Assembly: GCA_949825065.1 (NCBI GenBank)
Contig: OX463846.1
Location: 5,599,366 to 5,663,365 of the forward strand
Direction: 5' to 3'
From: Odontocerum albicorne
Lineage: Eukaryota > Arthropoda > Insecta > Trichoptera > Odontoceridae
Length of the DNA: 64,000 bases
Positions 33,746-45,414 of the stretch are shown piece after piece. A model generated the notes under the pieces. That model searched no databases and was not told the origin of the DNA. It saw nothing but the letters and a program-made list of their open reading frames with translations. Numbering within the stretch: position 1 is the first letter of the stretch; each line of letters begins with the position of its first letter. The position numbers and the translations under genes are program-made.

Positions 33746-34155
33746 ATTGGCAAACTTTGTCTTATTCATCACCAATAGTCGACATAGCCTTTTTTATTTT
33801 TTGTGGCACAGAAGAGGCTTTAAGAAAGAAACACTTTACACACTTCATGGACCACTATCATGAGTGTTTGGCCAAGAACCTATCTTACATGGATATGGAC
33901 ATTGAGGAATGTTATCCGAAGTATATTTTTCAAGAACATTTGAAGAAAATTCTGCCTTTTGGTCTCGCCATGACCTTTATTCTATTGCCAGCCGTCGCAG
34001 GAGAGGCGGCTGATGCCATTGATTTGGAAGATCTGGTTTCTCGTGAGAAGATTGAAAATTTAAATTTAAGTTTCTCCACGACCGAAGCTGGTAATCGTTT
34101 TTCAACAAGTTTCGAAGGGATATTAAGAACCTTTATTGACTTAAATTTAATTTAG
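33715..34155 (+). CDS. EcKinase/CHK-kinase-like gene 1, exon 2 of 2
   Basis: Encodes residues 268-413 plus the TAG stop. It follows the acceptor tttttttttgttgcag and begins GAGAACAAACCC, joining KYE to ENKPVECKFLDWQ without frame change. FLDWQ (D278) is the family's second metal-binding Asp, next to the conserved SSPIVDIAFFIF segment. The C-terminal half contains the LAKNLSYMDMDIEECYP region and LPFGLAMTFILLPAV, all shared in pattern with gene 2. It is 441 nt, the same as exon 2 of gene 2. The first ~30 nt of the exon and its acceptor are the last of six tandem copies (33385-33745), so acceptor choice may be ambiguous. No clear AATAAA is seen in the first 50 nt after the stop, so the poly(A) site is unassigned. 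Confidence 0.93.
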   Translation, partial: ENKPVECKFLDWQTLSYSSPIVDIAFFIFCGTEEALRKKHFTHFMDHYHECLAKNLSYMDMDIEECYPKYIFQEHLKKILPFGLAMTFILLPAVAGEAADAIDLEDLVSREKIENLNLSFSTTEAGNRFSTSFEGILRTFIDLNLI

Positions 34156-34189
34156 TTAAGTAAATTTATAAAAAATAATTTATAGTTAA

Positions 34190-34325
34190 AGCATTACTAC
34201 TGTGGAGGTGTAAAGACATTGTATTATAATTTGTTTAGTCCAATGATGAGTACAACAAGGTTCCCCTAATGATGAGACGAAAACCTTGAAACTGGTGTTA
34301 TACCGTTATATGAAGTTTTTTTTTT
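34190..34325. repeat. Foldback-related fragment after gene 1
   Basis: Contains GTGGAGGTGTAAAGACATTG, CCTAATGATGAGACG and CCTTGAAACTGGTGTTATAC, all recognisable from the foldback family, ending against a T-run of the next repeat. Confidence 0.6.
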
Positions 34326-34645
34326 TTATTAAACAAAGTAAATTATTGTACAAACATTTGTCAAGGCTATACCTATATACAAATTTATTACTTAACTAAT
34401 CTTAATAACTTACTTAATCTTATTTTCCTACATATAATTTTATTTTATTTATTCAATCTTAATATTTGAGATCTTAGAAATAATTAACACCTGCATACTA
34501 CTTATAACTAGATAACAATTCTTACACTAACTATTTAGCAAAAACAAGTTCACTCGTTTAGGCTACTTGTATTCCATCACATTCACTCAAATTCACTTAA
34601 GTGTTGGACTAAACAAATTACCAAAATAATACCTATATTAGATAA
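34318..34645 (-). repeat. Dispersed LINE 3'-UTR repeat (R3) with poly(A) tail
   Basis: On the minus strand GAATACAAGTAGCCTAAACG, TGTAAGAATTGTTATCTAGT and GTATGCAGGTGTTAATTATT lead to a terminal A-run (34318-34330). Matches the 3' UTR of the Jockey-like piece at 54720-54900. Confidence 0.7.
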
Positions 34646-34813
34646 GTTGGACCACTTAAGTTTGGTTTTAAAAATAAAGTTTTTTCATGTTTTTATCTAG
34701 ATTTAGAGTACTATTTGGCAACTTCGCATGGCATCCACTTGAGGGATTAATCAAATAATTTTTCGTTATTGAAAAACGGTTCTCAAATGAATAAATAGTA
34801 TTGGTTAATTATA

Positions 34814-36100
34814 TTAGGTCCTTACATATGAAATTGGCGTTTTGCCGTACTGGCAACTTTGATCTCAAATATCTTCTCTTTGGTTAGGAATTCCAAATTC
34901 AAATTTATACAGCTATTTACTCAAGTATTTGTGTTTCGAAAATTATAATTCATTTGTTTTTTCCTCAATTGTTTTTTTTCTTTGCGTCACTCAGTTTACA
35001 AAATGGAAAACTTGAAATATCGCGTTATTTACGAGTACGAGTTCCACCGTGGCACCAGTGCTGCAGAAACGGCTCGAAGGATTAATGATGTGTATGGCGA
35101 CGGTGCCGCAAAAGAAAACACAGTGCGTTTTTGGTTCCAACGTTTTCGTTCTGGAAATTTCGACCTGCAGAACAAGCCCGGTGGACGGCCGGAGACCAAA
35201 GTTGATAATGAAGAATTGAAGGCTATTGTGGTAGCGGATCCATCGCAAACCACGTCCGAGTTAGCTGCAGGCTGCGGTGTTAGTGATAAAACTGTTTTAA
35301 TCCACTTGAAGCAAATTGGGAAGGTGAAAAAGCTTGAAAGGTGGGTACCTCACGAATTGAGTGAAGCAAATCAACAAACGCGCGTTGACTGCTGCGTTGC
35401 ATTACTCAACCGGCACAATAATGAAGGGATTTTGAATCGAATCATTACCTGTGATGAAAAGTGGATCCTGTATGATAATCGGAAGCGCTCATCGCAATGG
35501 CTGAACCCTGCCGAACCAGCCAAACCATGCCCCAAGCGAAAATTGACTCCAAAAAAGTTACTTGTGAGCGTTTGGTGGACTAGTGCTGGTGTCGTTCACT
35601 ACAGCTTTCTTAAATCTGGCCAGACGATTACGGCAGATGTCTATTGTCAGCAACTGCAAACCATGATGGAAAAGCTAGCTGCTAAACAACCGAGGCTGGT
35701 TAATCGCTCTAGGCCACTGCTGCTTCATGATAACGCTAGACCACACACTGCACAACAGACGGCTACCAAATTAGAAGAGCTTCAATTGGAATGTCTAAGA
35801 CATCCACCGTACTCTCCGGACCTTGCCCCGACAGATTACTATTTTTTTCGAAATTTGGATAACTTCTTGCAAGGGAAAAAATTCAACTCCGATGGGGCAG
35901 TCCAAACCGACTTCAAAGATTTTATTGATTCCCGTCCGAATGTTTTTTTTAGTAAAGGGATCGATGAACTACCTATGAGATGGCAAAAGTGCATAGATAG
36001 CAATGGTACATACTTTGATTAAATAAATATATTATATTAAAAAAAAATCAACTTTATGTTCCTCCCAAACAAAACGCCAATTTCATATGTAAGGACCTAA
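34814..36100 (+). mobile_element. Intact mariner transposon, Hsmar1/cecropia-like
   Basis: A 1,287-bp element with perfect 31-bp terminal inverted repeats (34814-34844 and 36070-36100, starting TTAGGTCCTTACATATG) flanked by TA on both sides (34812-34813, 36101-36102). It carries one uninterrupted transposase frame. By layout and wording (KKLERWVPHEL, RWQKCIDSNGTYFD) it resembles the cecropia/Hsmar1 branch. It lies in intergenic DNA between the two kinase genes, 0.66 kb after gene 1. The perfect ends and open frame suggest recent arrival. Confidence 0.95.
35003..36022 (+). CDS. Mariner transposase (DD34D), 339 aa, apparently complete
   Basis: Cuts and pastes the element that encodes it, acting in the nucleus on the 31-bp terminal repeats. 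N-terminal paired helix-turn-helix region about residues 1-110 (SAAETARRINDVYG; TVRFWFQRFRSGNFD). The WVPHEL linker signature is at about 114-119. The catalytic triad is D151 (TCDEKW), D243 (LLHDNARPH) and D278 (SPDLAPTDYYFF), with exactly 34 residues between the last two. The C-terminus RWQKCIDSNGTYFD is typical. The start at 35003 (MENLKYR) fits the family; upstream in-frame codons lack ATG. At 339 aa it matches the usual 340-350. No stop or frameshift was seen. Whether it is active cannot be told from sequence alone. Confidence 0.94.
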   Translation: MENLKYRVIYEYEFHRGTSAAETARRINDVYGDGAAKENTVRFWFQRFRSGNFDLQNKPGGRPETKVDNEELKAIVVADPSQTTSELAAGCGVSDKTVLIHLKQIGKVKKLERWVPHELSEANQQTRVDCCVALLNRHNNEGILNRIITCDEKWILYDNRKRSSQWLNPAEPAKPCPKRKLTPKKLLVSVWWTSAGVVHYSFLKSGQTITADVYCQQLQTMMEKLAAKQPRLVNRSRPLLLHDNARPHTAQQTATKLEELQLECLRHPPYSPDLAPTDYYFFRNLDNFLQGKKFNSDGAVQTDFKDFIDSRPNVFFSKGIDELPMRWQKCIDSNGTYFD

Positions 36101-36102
36101 TA

Positions 36103-37089
36103 TTACTTTTATTAAATAAGTTGACCTGTATTCTTATCTATTTTATCGGTGTGATTGATTTTTCTAATTAGAGTACTCGTATCTTAGGCATTTTCATAAA
36201 ATAATAAAGTATATGATGATGTAAGCGTATTTTTAGCGAATCAATTATCAGATATAAATTCCTTCCTTATATCCCTTGTTATTTCCACTCATCATAGCAA
36301 CCCTTCATTTAAATCTGATCTTCATCTGATCTCCTCTCGGTCGCACCCGTCTTCTATGGTGTGGGTGTATTTCGACTTAAAATAAATGTATGATTTCATG
36401 ACATAACATACATATATACTTGCTAAATTGCTATGAATAAAACAATATTTGTTGTGTATTTATTTATTTACTAGCTGGAAAGCCCAACCAAGGACGTCCG
36501 AAAACAATAATTAAACACTTGTTGATTGAAATACTTAGAGGCTACAATGTGGAATAAAAATATTCAAATATAGCATATTTCTTTGTATACAACATTGTTT
36601 GGTGAATATAATCGGATTCTTCCAGTAACTTCATTTGATTGGATCTAGAATCGATTAATTTTTTTATGAAATGTCATCTTTGTACTCTTGAAAATGTGGC
36701 TTATAGTTTTTAATAGGTAGCCCATCTATGTCTAATATTTAACTTGAGAAGCAGGGTGCCTGTTAGTTGGACAACATTACATTTTCAGTGAAGTTTTGTA
36801 TATCCTTTTTTTTCATTTTTGGTTTTTAATTTTTGTTTTTATAGGAACGATGTATGTTTCTCCTCAGTGCCGTATGTATGTTGTTTTAAATGTTGAATTT
36901 GTTATGAATTTTAGTTAAAAATAATTGAAATTGCCGCGGGGAGTTTGTTTTTCCACCGAGAAGGCTCGCGGCCATTCAACAGAAATAAGTAAATTCTCCT
37001 CGTATTGGGGGAAAAGTACGTACCTGGCAATAATAATTATTTTCCAATGTCATTAATAGCTCTTAATAAATCTTCTCTGCAACGATAAT
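36103..37089. other. No recognised gene
   Basis: AT-rich intergenic DNA; a small GC-rich patch at 36933-36975. Confidence 0.5.
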
Positions 37090-37570
37090 ATAAATTTGAA
37101 GCTCAGACAAAGAATGATCAAGTGTTATGTGTGGTCAGTTTTGCTTTATGGTGTCGAGGCATGGACCCTCAAAGTTAATATCATTAACCGCTTGGAGGCT
37201 TTTGAAATGTGGATCCACCGAAGGATGCTAAGAATATCCTGGACTGACATGATTAGCAACGTTGAAGTATTGCGTAGAGCAAATACACAGAGAGAATTGT
37301 TCACAACAATCAAGCTCCGTAAGACTTCATATTTTGGCCACATAATGAGAGGTGAAAAGTATGCAATCCTACAACTTGTCATAAAGGGGAAGATTGAGGG
37401 TCGTAGAGGAGTTGGAAGAAGGCAGCACTCCTGGCTTCGGAACATTAGAGAATGGACCGGGATGAGAGGTGTGGAGGAGCTGTTCCGTGCTGCCCAGGAC
37501 AGACAAGGTTTCTCCCAAGTGATCGTCAACGTCGGGGGGACCCGGCAGGACACATGAAGAAGAAGAAGAT
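37090..37570 (+). pseudogene. LINE ORF2 C-terminal fragment, endonuclease/RT type
   Basis: An open 153-codon stretch, 37096-37557: KLRQRMIKCYVWSVLLYGVE, RLEAFEMWIHRRMLRISWTD, YFGHIMRGEKYAILQLVIKG, KIEGRRGVGRRQHSWLRNIR and LFRAAQDRQGFSQVIVNVGG. This is the well-known C-terminal end of insect RTE-type elements, followed by a GAAGAAGAAGAAG tail. Unusually little decayed, but the RT core is absent. Confidence 0.85.
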
Positions 37571-38689
37571 TAATAGCTATTAAAATAAATGAATATTCAA
37601 CTAAACGAACGAATATTTTGCCTTGGGATAGTTGCCCATGGCTAAATATTGGTGTTGGTAGATAAATATCAACGTTATCCAACTGTCCTTGACACCTGTA
37701 AATTGTTTTTTTTAAATAACAATTTATGGCATAGAAATATAATCTTTATTACCAGGGTCGTTTTTCTTACGAAGAGAAAGTGTAAAAAATCCTTGCCAGT
37801 CGCACCAAATAACATTTAGGTTAATTGCTTGCAATATCACCCATCCAGTAAGGAGACACAGACGGTGCATCTTTAAAAACAAAACTCCAACACGAAAAAA
37901 CAGATCTTCAAAACTCCAATAAAAACAATAACAAACCTCATGGATAGGCACACCCCACCCCGCGTTTGTAAAGATTGAAAAACATTAATAGTAATTTTGG
38001 TGTTGAGAAGTAAATAATGAATTTTCTTTATCGTTATAAGTAATAAGTTTCAATATTTACTTAGTAAGTATTAGGTTATTTGAAAAGCGCAATTCTATTG
38101 ATATAATAAATGTAAATTTTTCATTTATTTTAAGTTGTACCATTAATGTCTGTTTTTAATTTTACCCATTTACCATTGACAATATTGAATAGACATTGAC
38201 CTCTAATGAGATAAAGAAAAACTATATTTCTATTAAAAATAACCTTGTAATTTTTGTGTTATGATATTTCCTGTATCTGCGTATTCTAAAGTTCAAGGCA
38301 AAACGATTATATCAAGATATATCATCATATTATTTTTTATTGTAAAACAGTTCATGGCTAAGTGAAAATTTCTTTCAACAACAAATAAAATTTTGTAAAT
38401 TAGTTTTGAGTGTTGGGCAGGCTTCACCTTAATTTTAAAAGTTCCTTACGTCTTTAAAGGTTAGCAATCATAGTGGCAATGTTGACCTTTAAAGCAGGAG
38501 CTATGAACAAAGATAAATCATTAAAATAACCCTTCACTCTCACCCTGTTAGTTATTAAACCAGGAGTACGGGAACCAAAATGCGTCTGTTTCCCGTACTT
38601 CTTCTGTTCTCATTTTTTCCTGCAATATCAGTTAAAAGATCTCACTCATATGTTTCTCATCGAATTAAATGTCCAATGTACTCTTAAAT
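37571..38689. other. No recognised gene
   Basis: AT-rich; a 75-codon minus frame at 37724-37951 is unrecognised. Confidence 0.45.
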
Positions 38690-38890
38690 TGTGCTTTGAT
38701 GATAGATACTAATTTTCTGTCTTCATTCATCCGTTTCAAGTTATCATCATTAAGAACTTTGTAAAGCCACGAGACTCCCGGCATTTTTGGATAGCACCAT
38801 ATTTCAAAAGCTTCTATTTTCTTTGCAACAGTCTGAGCAAGTGTTCATTCTTCAACACCATTGTTTGATTCCGCATGATGTTTCCAGTTG
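38690..38890 (-). pseudogene. Short LINE fragment of the same type as 37090
   Basis: Minus strand reads KIEAFEIWCYPKMPGVSWLY then KVLNDDNLKRMNEDRK, matching the EAFEMW..RRMLRISW..N.EVLRR block. Confidence 0.7.
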
Positions 38891-39170
38891 TAATTGAGTG
38901 TCACTGTTTGTCAGGTTGATGAGAACGTGCAACGGGGTTTTGTTTTTGTGTAATCAAAAATCGGAAAGAAGTATCTATTTATTTTTTCATGCTACATATC
39001 CTTAGTGAGATACAGGCAAAATCCTAGTTTACTGGGGATACGACAAATGAAAGGCGACCAACTCAGATCCATTAAAATCATGTATGTCTAAATTAAATTA
39101 CCTGTTGTTTTTTCGCAAATTATGTATATTTCTTGTCATGTGTAATAATAAATAAAATAAATAAAAAAAT
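38890..39170 (+). repeat. Dispersed ~270-bp repeat R5, copy 2
   Basis: Same-strand second copy of 20396-20665 ending AATAAATAAAATAAATAAAA, adjoining a LINE fragment. Confidence 0.8.
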
Positions 39171-39759
39171 TGTGAGGTGCGAAGAACTTTGAAGACAATT
39201 TTTGAATTAGTTTATTATTACAAATAAAGGTTATATAAAAAAAATATGGCAAAATACCTCAGAGGTTTTAGATGACTCTTGTTACTTTTAAAGTAATATA
39301 ACAATTTGAAATATAATGCAACAAAATGAAAACGCAAACAAATGGATAATTAATAATATTCAAATACAAAAAAAATTGAAACGTCAGTTTCAAAATCCAT
39401 CTTGGTATTAAAATACATTAGGAATTATACAGAGTCCAATATACAGGTGTCTTAAACGTCACCTATAAAGGGATATAAATATCGAATAATTTCAACATTT
39501 TTAATTTTTCATAATAGTTTTATACAGAATGAAAATGCAAACATTTTTCATTGGATATTTTCATGGGTAATTTCCAATAATTTTCATGGGTTCCAATGTT
39601 TCTAAGTAAATAAAAGTTCTGAAAGAAAATTAAATGAAAATTATGAAAAATCTTAAAATCTAGGAAATTGCTAAGCTCTTACCGTCCATAATAATATACA
39701 TTCAGCATATTTGGAATGAAGTTATCAACGAAAATTTTGTTCTAACCATATCTGCAGAA
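39171..39759. other. No recognised feature
   Basis: AT-rich; nothing identified. Confidence 0.5.
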
Positions 39760-40020
39760 AGAAGATATCAAAAATGACTACATTGCTAAAATGAATGTTT
39801 TCAGTAAGATGAAGAAAGAAGCGTTAAGATGGTTTGAACATGTGGAGAGAATGAATGATAAAATAAGTAAACAAGCCAGAAGTGCAAGGTATGTGTGAAA
39901 GAAGAAAATCGAAGAAAACTTGACAGGGTCAAGAAGATCAGATTTTGAAAGGACGTATAGCGAGATTTATAAAATAATAGAAGATTTTCATGACGATATA
40001 TGTAACTGCGGAGAACGTGA
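39760..40020 (+). repeat. LINE tail family T copy
   Basis: FSKMKKEALRWFEHVERMND is readable at about 39800-39860; the downstream part decays within 200 bp. Confidence 0.65.
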
Positions 40021-40671
40021 AATTTTTATTTTTGGATTAAAATTATGCAGATCTGTTTTCGTCGTTATAAGTGTGGGTGACTACCATACACGGAGATACC
40101 ACACTTGTACACGTACTCAACCCGTTTTATGGGTATCATCGAGAATTGGACCCAATGTCAAGTGTCTTACCAAAAAAGTCAAAGAGATCGTCAATATATT
40201 TTATTATAAAGCATTGAGAACATTAAAATAACAATTTGCAAGTTATTTCTGAGTAATTTTGTCGCCTGTCGCATTTAAACGTAACCGGTTTTTGCTCTTA
40301 CCAGTTTTGACACGTTACGTGTGAAATTGTTGCGAAATATATTTCACAATATAACGGAAGTATATATCTATTGAATACAAAATAGGTATTCAATAGATAT
40401 GTAACATAACATATGTTATCCGCAGGTGAGAGAAATAGTTTATAAGAATATTGAAATGAAATATGTTTATGTCTTCTTACGGTTAGACCTTTTCTGATAT
40501 TATTTGATGTAATGTAAAATTATTTTTTAAGAAGGTTAATTTCTTGATTTTTTATTTGTTTGTTACATACTTGGTTGATGCACGTAAACTTAAATCAAGA
40601 GTACATTAATTAAGTCCGTAGGATGTCAACAAACCATCCTCATTACATCGAATCTTTCTAATATACGTTCT
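40021..40671. other. Mostly unrecognised; end of a 103-codon frame
   Basis: The frame 39920-40231 begins in LINE tail sequence and continues with RYHTCTRTQPVLWVSSRIGP, which I do not recognise. The rest is AT-rich. Confidence 0.4.
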
Positions 40672-40860
40672 GTATGAGGTTATGTTTAGATGGTCGCGCA
40701 TGAATTCGTGTTGCACAAATCGCTAGAATACGCGCGTAAAAATATTCATATTGCTCATATACAATTGTTTATATGTTCGCGCGACCATATAAACAATTGT
40801 ATATAAGCAGCGATTTGTGCAATGCGCGTTCACGCGCGACCATCTGAACTTAGCCTTAGT
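40672..40860. mobile_element. Palindromic MITE with GATGGTCGCGCG arms
   Basis: Left GGTTATGTTTAGATGGTCGC is mirrored by right GCGACCATCTGAACTTAGCC. Both arms contain TTGCACAAATCGCT, and the centre holds a second inverted pair (ATACAATTGTTTATATG). It forms an almost complete hairpin of about 190 bp, GC-richer than its surroundings. No coding capacity. Confidence 0.65.
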
Positions 40861-41094
40861 GTATAAAGAAAGAGCATGTTATTGTTGAAATTTATCTTGT
40901 CCTGTGAAACCTAACCCGGTAAAACAGCCTGTTTAGCGCAATTACTTTTAGATTGTGAACCAATTGTTAATAAACGTCTCTTAAAAATGAAGAAGTCAAG
41001 AATCGCTTCATATCACAATCTGTCGTGTAGCTTATGATTTAGCATCGCGATTCGCATGATATGCCTTAATTAAAAGTACTTCTCCCTATCCATC

Positions 41095-41765
41095 TCAGCA
41101 CTCGGCGGTTTGAATAGTAGTTGGTAAGTATAGTCATGTTGCGTCTGTCACTTAGTCCTACGCATAGGGGCTATTCCTCTTGTACATCGTCTTTTAACGC
41201 TTCTAGTGACCACAAGTCTCTCCAAATTGTCTCTTGGCACAGAATTGGAGGCAAATTGCCGACAATCTGTCTGTGACTCTCAGTTCCTCAAGAATGTAAT
41301 GCATTAGATCAAAAACTTCTTCTTTTTTTTCTAGATCTTGCGATCTGTTTAAACAGGATTTCAGTTTTGGTCATGTGACGAAGATGCCCAACTTTCTCTC
41401 CATCTCTTTGGTGGGCGTCCCGGTGGTCGACGACCCTCTGCATTACAATCTTAGGCATTCTCGCGAGGTCCATCCTCTCAACGTGATCCCTCTAGAATCG
41501 TCTGCTCTGCCTACTCCATCTCACGATGTCCTCAATGTTACAACTTCTGCGGATTTCCTCATTAGGTATCCTATCTCTAAGGGTTCTACCTGCGATATGC
41601 CGCAGTGTTTCCATTTCTGTTGTTCTGAGGAGGTGTTTCGTTCTTACAGAGTCTGCTTTTGCTTCGATTCCGTAAGTCATACCAGGTCTTATGCATGTTT
41701 TTTATATTCTGACTTTGCTTTCCACCAACATGTGTCTATTGCCCTAAACAGTGTTCTTTAGGCAT
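41095..41765 (-). pseudogene. RTE-like LINE fragment, ADTRRTK-type
   Basis: Minus-strand 41680-41492 reads YGIEAKADSVRTKHLLRTTE, METLRHIAGRTLRDRIPNEE and IRRSCNIEDIVRWSRQSR, a C-terminal block typical of one insect RTE lineage. The rest to 41095 is decayed. Confidence 0.75.
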
Positions 41766-41849
41766 CCGTAGATAACTGCTGCTTTATTGGTCTGTTCTTC
41801 GATATTAAAAACGAGATAAAAAAACGAAGGTAATAATCGCATAACTAAC

Positions 41850-42350
41850 ATCAAATCTGAATAGGAGTGTTTTATAGCTGGGATATCTCTCACGCCACTA
41901 CGTTACGGATCTACAACACCATTGTCCTCTCAATATTTTTCTACGGGTTCGACATCTGGGTACCCTACAGTGAAACGTATGGGTTCTGGAAATGTTACAT
42001 CAACGTAACCTCCACACCATTCTCACAATTCATATGAACATCACTAAAATATTAGTTCTGCAGCGTTCTGAGTTGATCAAAGATATTTGGTTGAAATTAG
42101 CAGGTCATGTGATCTGCTTACGCAACCACAGTTTATCAAAACCTGTTCTGCATCGGAAAGTCTCTAGGCAAATGAAATAAGGGAGGCCAGAGAAAACATT
42201 AAAGTATTGTCTCCACAAATCATTGAACTTGGGACTGGAAGCAGGCTCCTCTGGATCTTGGGAGGGGGAAGGAGCTTATTCTCGCGCAAATAGTATTGCA
42301 GCTGCCAAACGAGAGTGGAACTACGTGAACTATGGACGTACGTACACCAT
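41850..42350 (+). pseudogene. RTE-like LINE fragment, RYKDCLK-type
   Basis: Islands: LRIYNTIVLSIFFYGFDIWV (about 41905), GHVICLRNHSLSKPVL (about 42107), a GRPEK..KYCLHKSLNLGLEA-type block (about 42185) and ANSIAAAKREWNYV near the end. Matches the C-terminus of another insect RTE lineage, with several stops. Confidence 0.7.
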
Positions 42351-42834
42351 TTAATGATTGATTGATGATGATACTTTAATAAGAATTAACTAAATGTGGT
42401 CTCGCTTAAAATATATAATTGCACTATACGCATCCTTCTTATTGAAAAGGTAATTTCATAGATAAGCGAGTCGAATGACGTAAATATTGTGACTTAGTAT
42501 TTGGCTACTACTAACCTTATGATGACAAACCATATTTGTCCGTGGTTAACCGAATCCGCAAAAAATGAAATCGCGGATAAGAGGCTACTACTTTATACTG
42601 ATAATGTACACAGAATATTTTAAGAGAGATAACCTTCAGATAAAAATAACGTACATAGACATGAAACACTCATCTGATAAAACTGATCTAAAATTTACAA
42701 AACTCAACTTTTATTGGTATATACTGTATGTAGTACATAAAGTGCAAAATCTTTTTAATGTGATATAAACTTAAATTTTTATCTACTGTTTACCGTCACA
42801 TAAAGAAACCACTTGCTACATTTTTTTTCTTATC
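42351..42834. other. No recognised feature
   Basis: AT-rich; a short frame at 42565-42768 without motifs. Confidence 0.45.
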
Positions 42835-43180
42835 AGTTTTTTCAAGTATTGCTTCTTATTTTTGTTTCGTTTGAGGTAATTTACTTTCACAAGTATTGCT
42901 TCTTATTTTTGTTTCGTTTGAGGTTTTTTACTTTTTCAAGTATTGCTTTTTATTTTTGTTTCGTTTGAGGTAATTTATTTTCATAAGTATTGCTTCTTAT
43001 TTTTGTTTCGTTTGAGGTTATTTACTTTTTCAAGTATTGCTTTTTATTTTTGTTTCGTTTGAGGTTATTTACTTTTTCAAGTATTGCTTCTTATTTTTGT
43101 TTCGTTTGTGGTTATTTAGTTTTTCAAGTATTGCTTCTTATTTTAGTTCCGTTTGAGGTTATTTACTTTTTATTTATATT
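42835..43180. repeat. Minisatellite, 47 bp x 7
   Basis: CAAGTATTGCTTCTTATTTT TGTTTCGTTTGAGG; unit starts step exactly 47 bp (42843, 42890, 42937, 42984, 43031, 43078, 43125). Confidence 0.92.
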
Positions 43181-43329
43181 CATTTATTAAAGTTTAATTA
43201 TGGACGAGCGTATCGTAGTCCGTCTATAGTCTTTTCGCGGATGTCCTTGTTGGACGCGTTGATGATTTTGATTGTTTGGTATTTAAAATAAAATACGTCG
43301 ATTAGCAATGCGGAAAGTGAGAGTGAATG

Positions 43330-43695
43330 AATCGATGAATAATAAACAGGGATTAATGATCAATGATGCTTTATTTATCGGTAAGTAGGTATTTGTACAT
43401 TTCAGAACGGGGCGCGTGAGTGCGCCAGCAATATATTTTTATCTCCCTCTGTGCGTGCCGAGATGGTCGATCGAAATATTGCAGACGTCGCGAATAATAT
43501 TGTGGGTAGATAATTTGTTGGCGAAAACGGCGAGACAGCGTGATGCGTTCTCTTTCTACTGTGGATTGTATCGTAAATAGTATTTGCGGGTAAACAATAT
43601 CGATGTTTTGGTATGCGACCTTTGGACATATCCGAAGGTCGTTTCGTCGGTCGTTGACCGTGCGTGTTGACAATATTCAGGGACGACCGTAGTTC
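43330..43695 (-). mobile_element. Diverged LTR-like repeat
   Basis: Shares layout and short blocks with the two LTRs on the minus strand: CAAATACCTACTTACCGATA then AATAAAGCATC, GCGAGACAGCGTGATGCGTT (+ strand) and a GGTCGTCCCTGAATATTGTC start. No protein-coding frame. Confidence 0.55.
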
Positions 43696-44138
43696 CTAGT
43701 CTCATTAAAATCCATATTTGCCCAAAATTTATGATTTCATTTTCTCCAACAATACAAGACATACTCATAAAAGGAAAAAAAATACAAATTGCATATAGAT
43801 GTGCAAAATCTAATTTTTAACGCTTCAAAAATTCTCAATCTTTGCAAACGCGTGTTTCAAATATAAATTATCGTTGAAACATTCATTGAAATAAGTGTCA
43901 GAAGTTAGATAGAGGTCGGCCAACCATTCCATTGCATGAACTAATTTTTCACGAACTTAATTGATATTAATTTGTGTGTTTTTTGTTCTCGTTGCGTTAG
44001 TTAATTAAGCCAACTATGAATTGTCAAGCATATACTATACTGAAACGTAGTTTCACTACATGCTGGACAAAATATTTGTTTATTTTAAATGAATCCTGAC
44101 GTTTCTAACCAAAGAGTTCATTTGTAGTTTTCATTTTT
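43696..44138. other. No recognised feature
   Basis: AT-rich; nothing identified. Confidence 0.5.
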
Positions 44139-44445
44139 GATGGACTTATTATGCAGTTTCAAAGTAACATTTGATGGACTTATTATGTCGTTTCAAAGTA
44201 ACATTTGATGGACTTATTATGTAGTTTTAAAGTAACATTTGATTGACTTATTATGTATTTTCAAAGTAACATTTGATAGACTTATAATGTAGTTTCAAAG
44301 TAACATTTGATAGACTTATTATGCAGTTTCAAAGTAACATTTGATGGACTTATAATGTAGTTTCAAAGTAATATTTGATGGACTTATTTTGTAGTTTCAA
44401 AGTGAAATTTGAAGGACTTATTATGTAGTTTCAAAGTAACATTTG
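44139..44445. repeat. Minisatellite, 34 bp x 9
   Basis: TGATGGACTTATTATGTAGT TTCAAAGTAACATT repeated at 34-bp steps. Confidence 0.9.
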
Positions 44446-45414
44446 TTTGTCTACTCGTAACAAAATTTGCGTTAAAAATTTTGTACTGTTTTTCAAATAT
44501 TCATCATATTAAAATTCGTTATTTTTGTTTTTTTCTTACCAACTGGACAATATAATAGTTTAAATACACAGAAAAATAAATTCGAACGTTTATTCTAGTT
44601 AACAGTTTTAGTTCGGATGAAAGTTTTTTTAAACATGATAAAATGCCCGAAGATTTTTACGTTTTCAACGAAAGTGTTACGTAATAATTAATTTGTTATG
44701 GCCTTTGGCAACGAAAACACTTTTAGAATGTCAACTGTGTAATTTTATTTTTATGATCGTTGAATTACATTGAAGTATAATGTTAACAGTATTATAGAAG
44801 TAATAATAACGATGATGTTAACATCGTAGTAGCTTTAAGAATAATGATTGCTGCCTCTGATATGACGTCATATTTAAAGCAAAGATAACCATACGCACGA
44901 CCCTTCGATAGATTAAGAAGGAATTTTTCGGGTATGTTATCGATGCCCTTAAGGTCAAATCATTATCAGACCATTTATCTCGTTCGCAGTTTACTTCCAT
45001 TTAGTGATACCAAATCTTTATTAATTTGGATAGAAAACCGCCAACAAGATAATAAATTTAAATATAATACATTGAGTTTAGTTTGACATACACGTGATAA
45101 CACTAATATTTATAGGTTCTAGATAACATAGTACAGATATGGTTAGCTTAACATTGGTTTGCATGATAACTTATAATATTTATTGAAAGTGGATAAGAGT
45201 ATATGATAAGATAACATTGGCAGGGATACATTACAAATTCAATATACCATAAAAAACCAGCATGATTATTTGTACAAAATAAAGCTTACATTGTATGTTG
45301 TAGAAAACTTTTTGCAAGCATAGTATTTGCGGCTTATGTTTAGGGACAAAAAAACTGCTGACAAATGCTGGAAAAAACGTAAATTTGAGGTATACATATT
45401 CTTCAATACGTATT
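44446..45414. other. No recognised feature
   Basis: AT-rich; nothing identified. Confidence 0.5.

Noticed and set aside
34982..35002. Seven-codon upstream extension of the mariner transposase
   Set aside because: It would need a TTG start; the ATG at 35003 fits the family length and start.
37146..37682. 178-codon minus-strand frame
   Set aside because: Antisense to the plus-strand LINE C-terminus, which carries the recognisable motifs.
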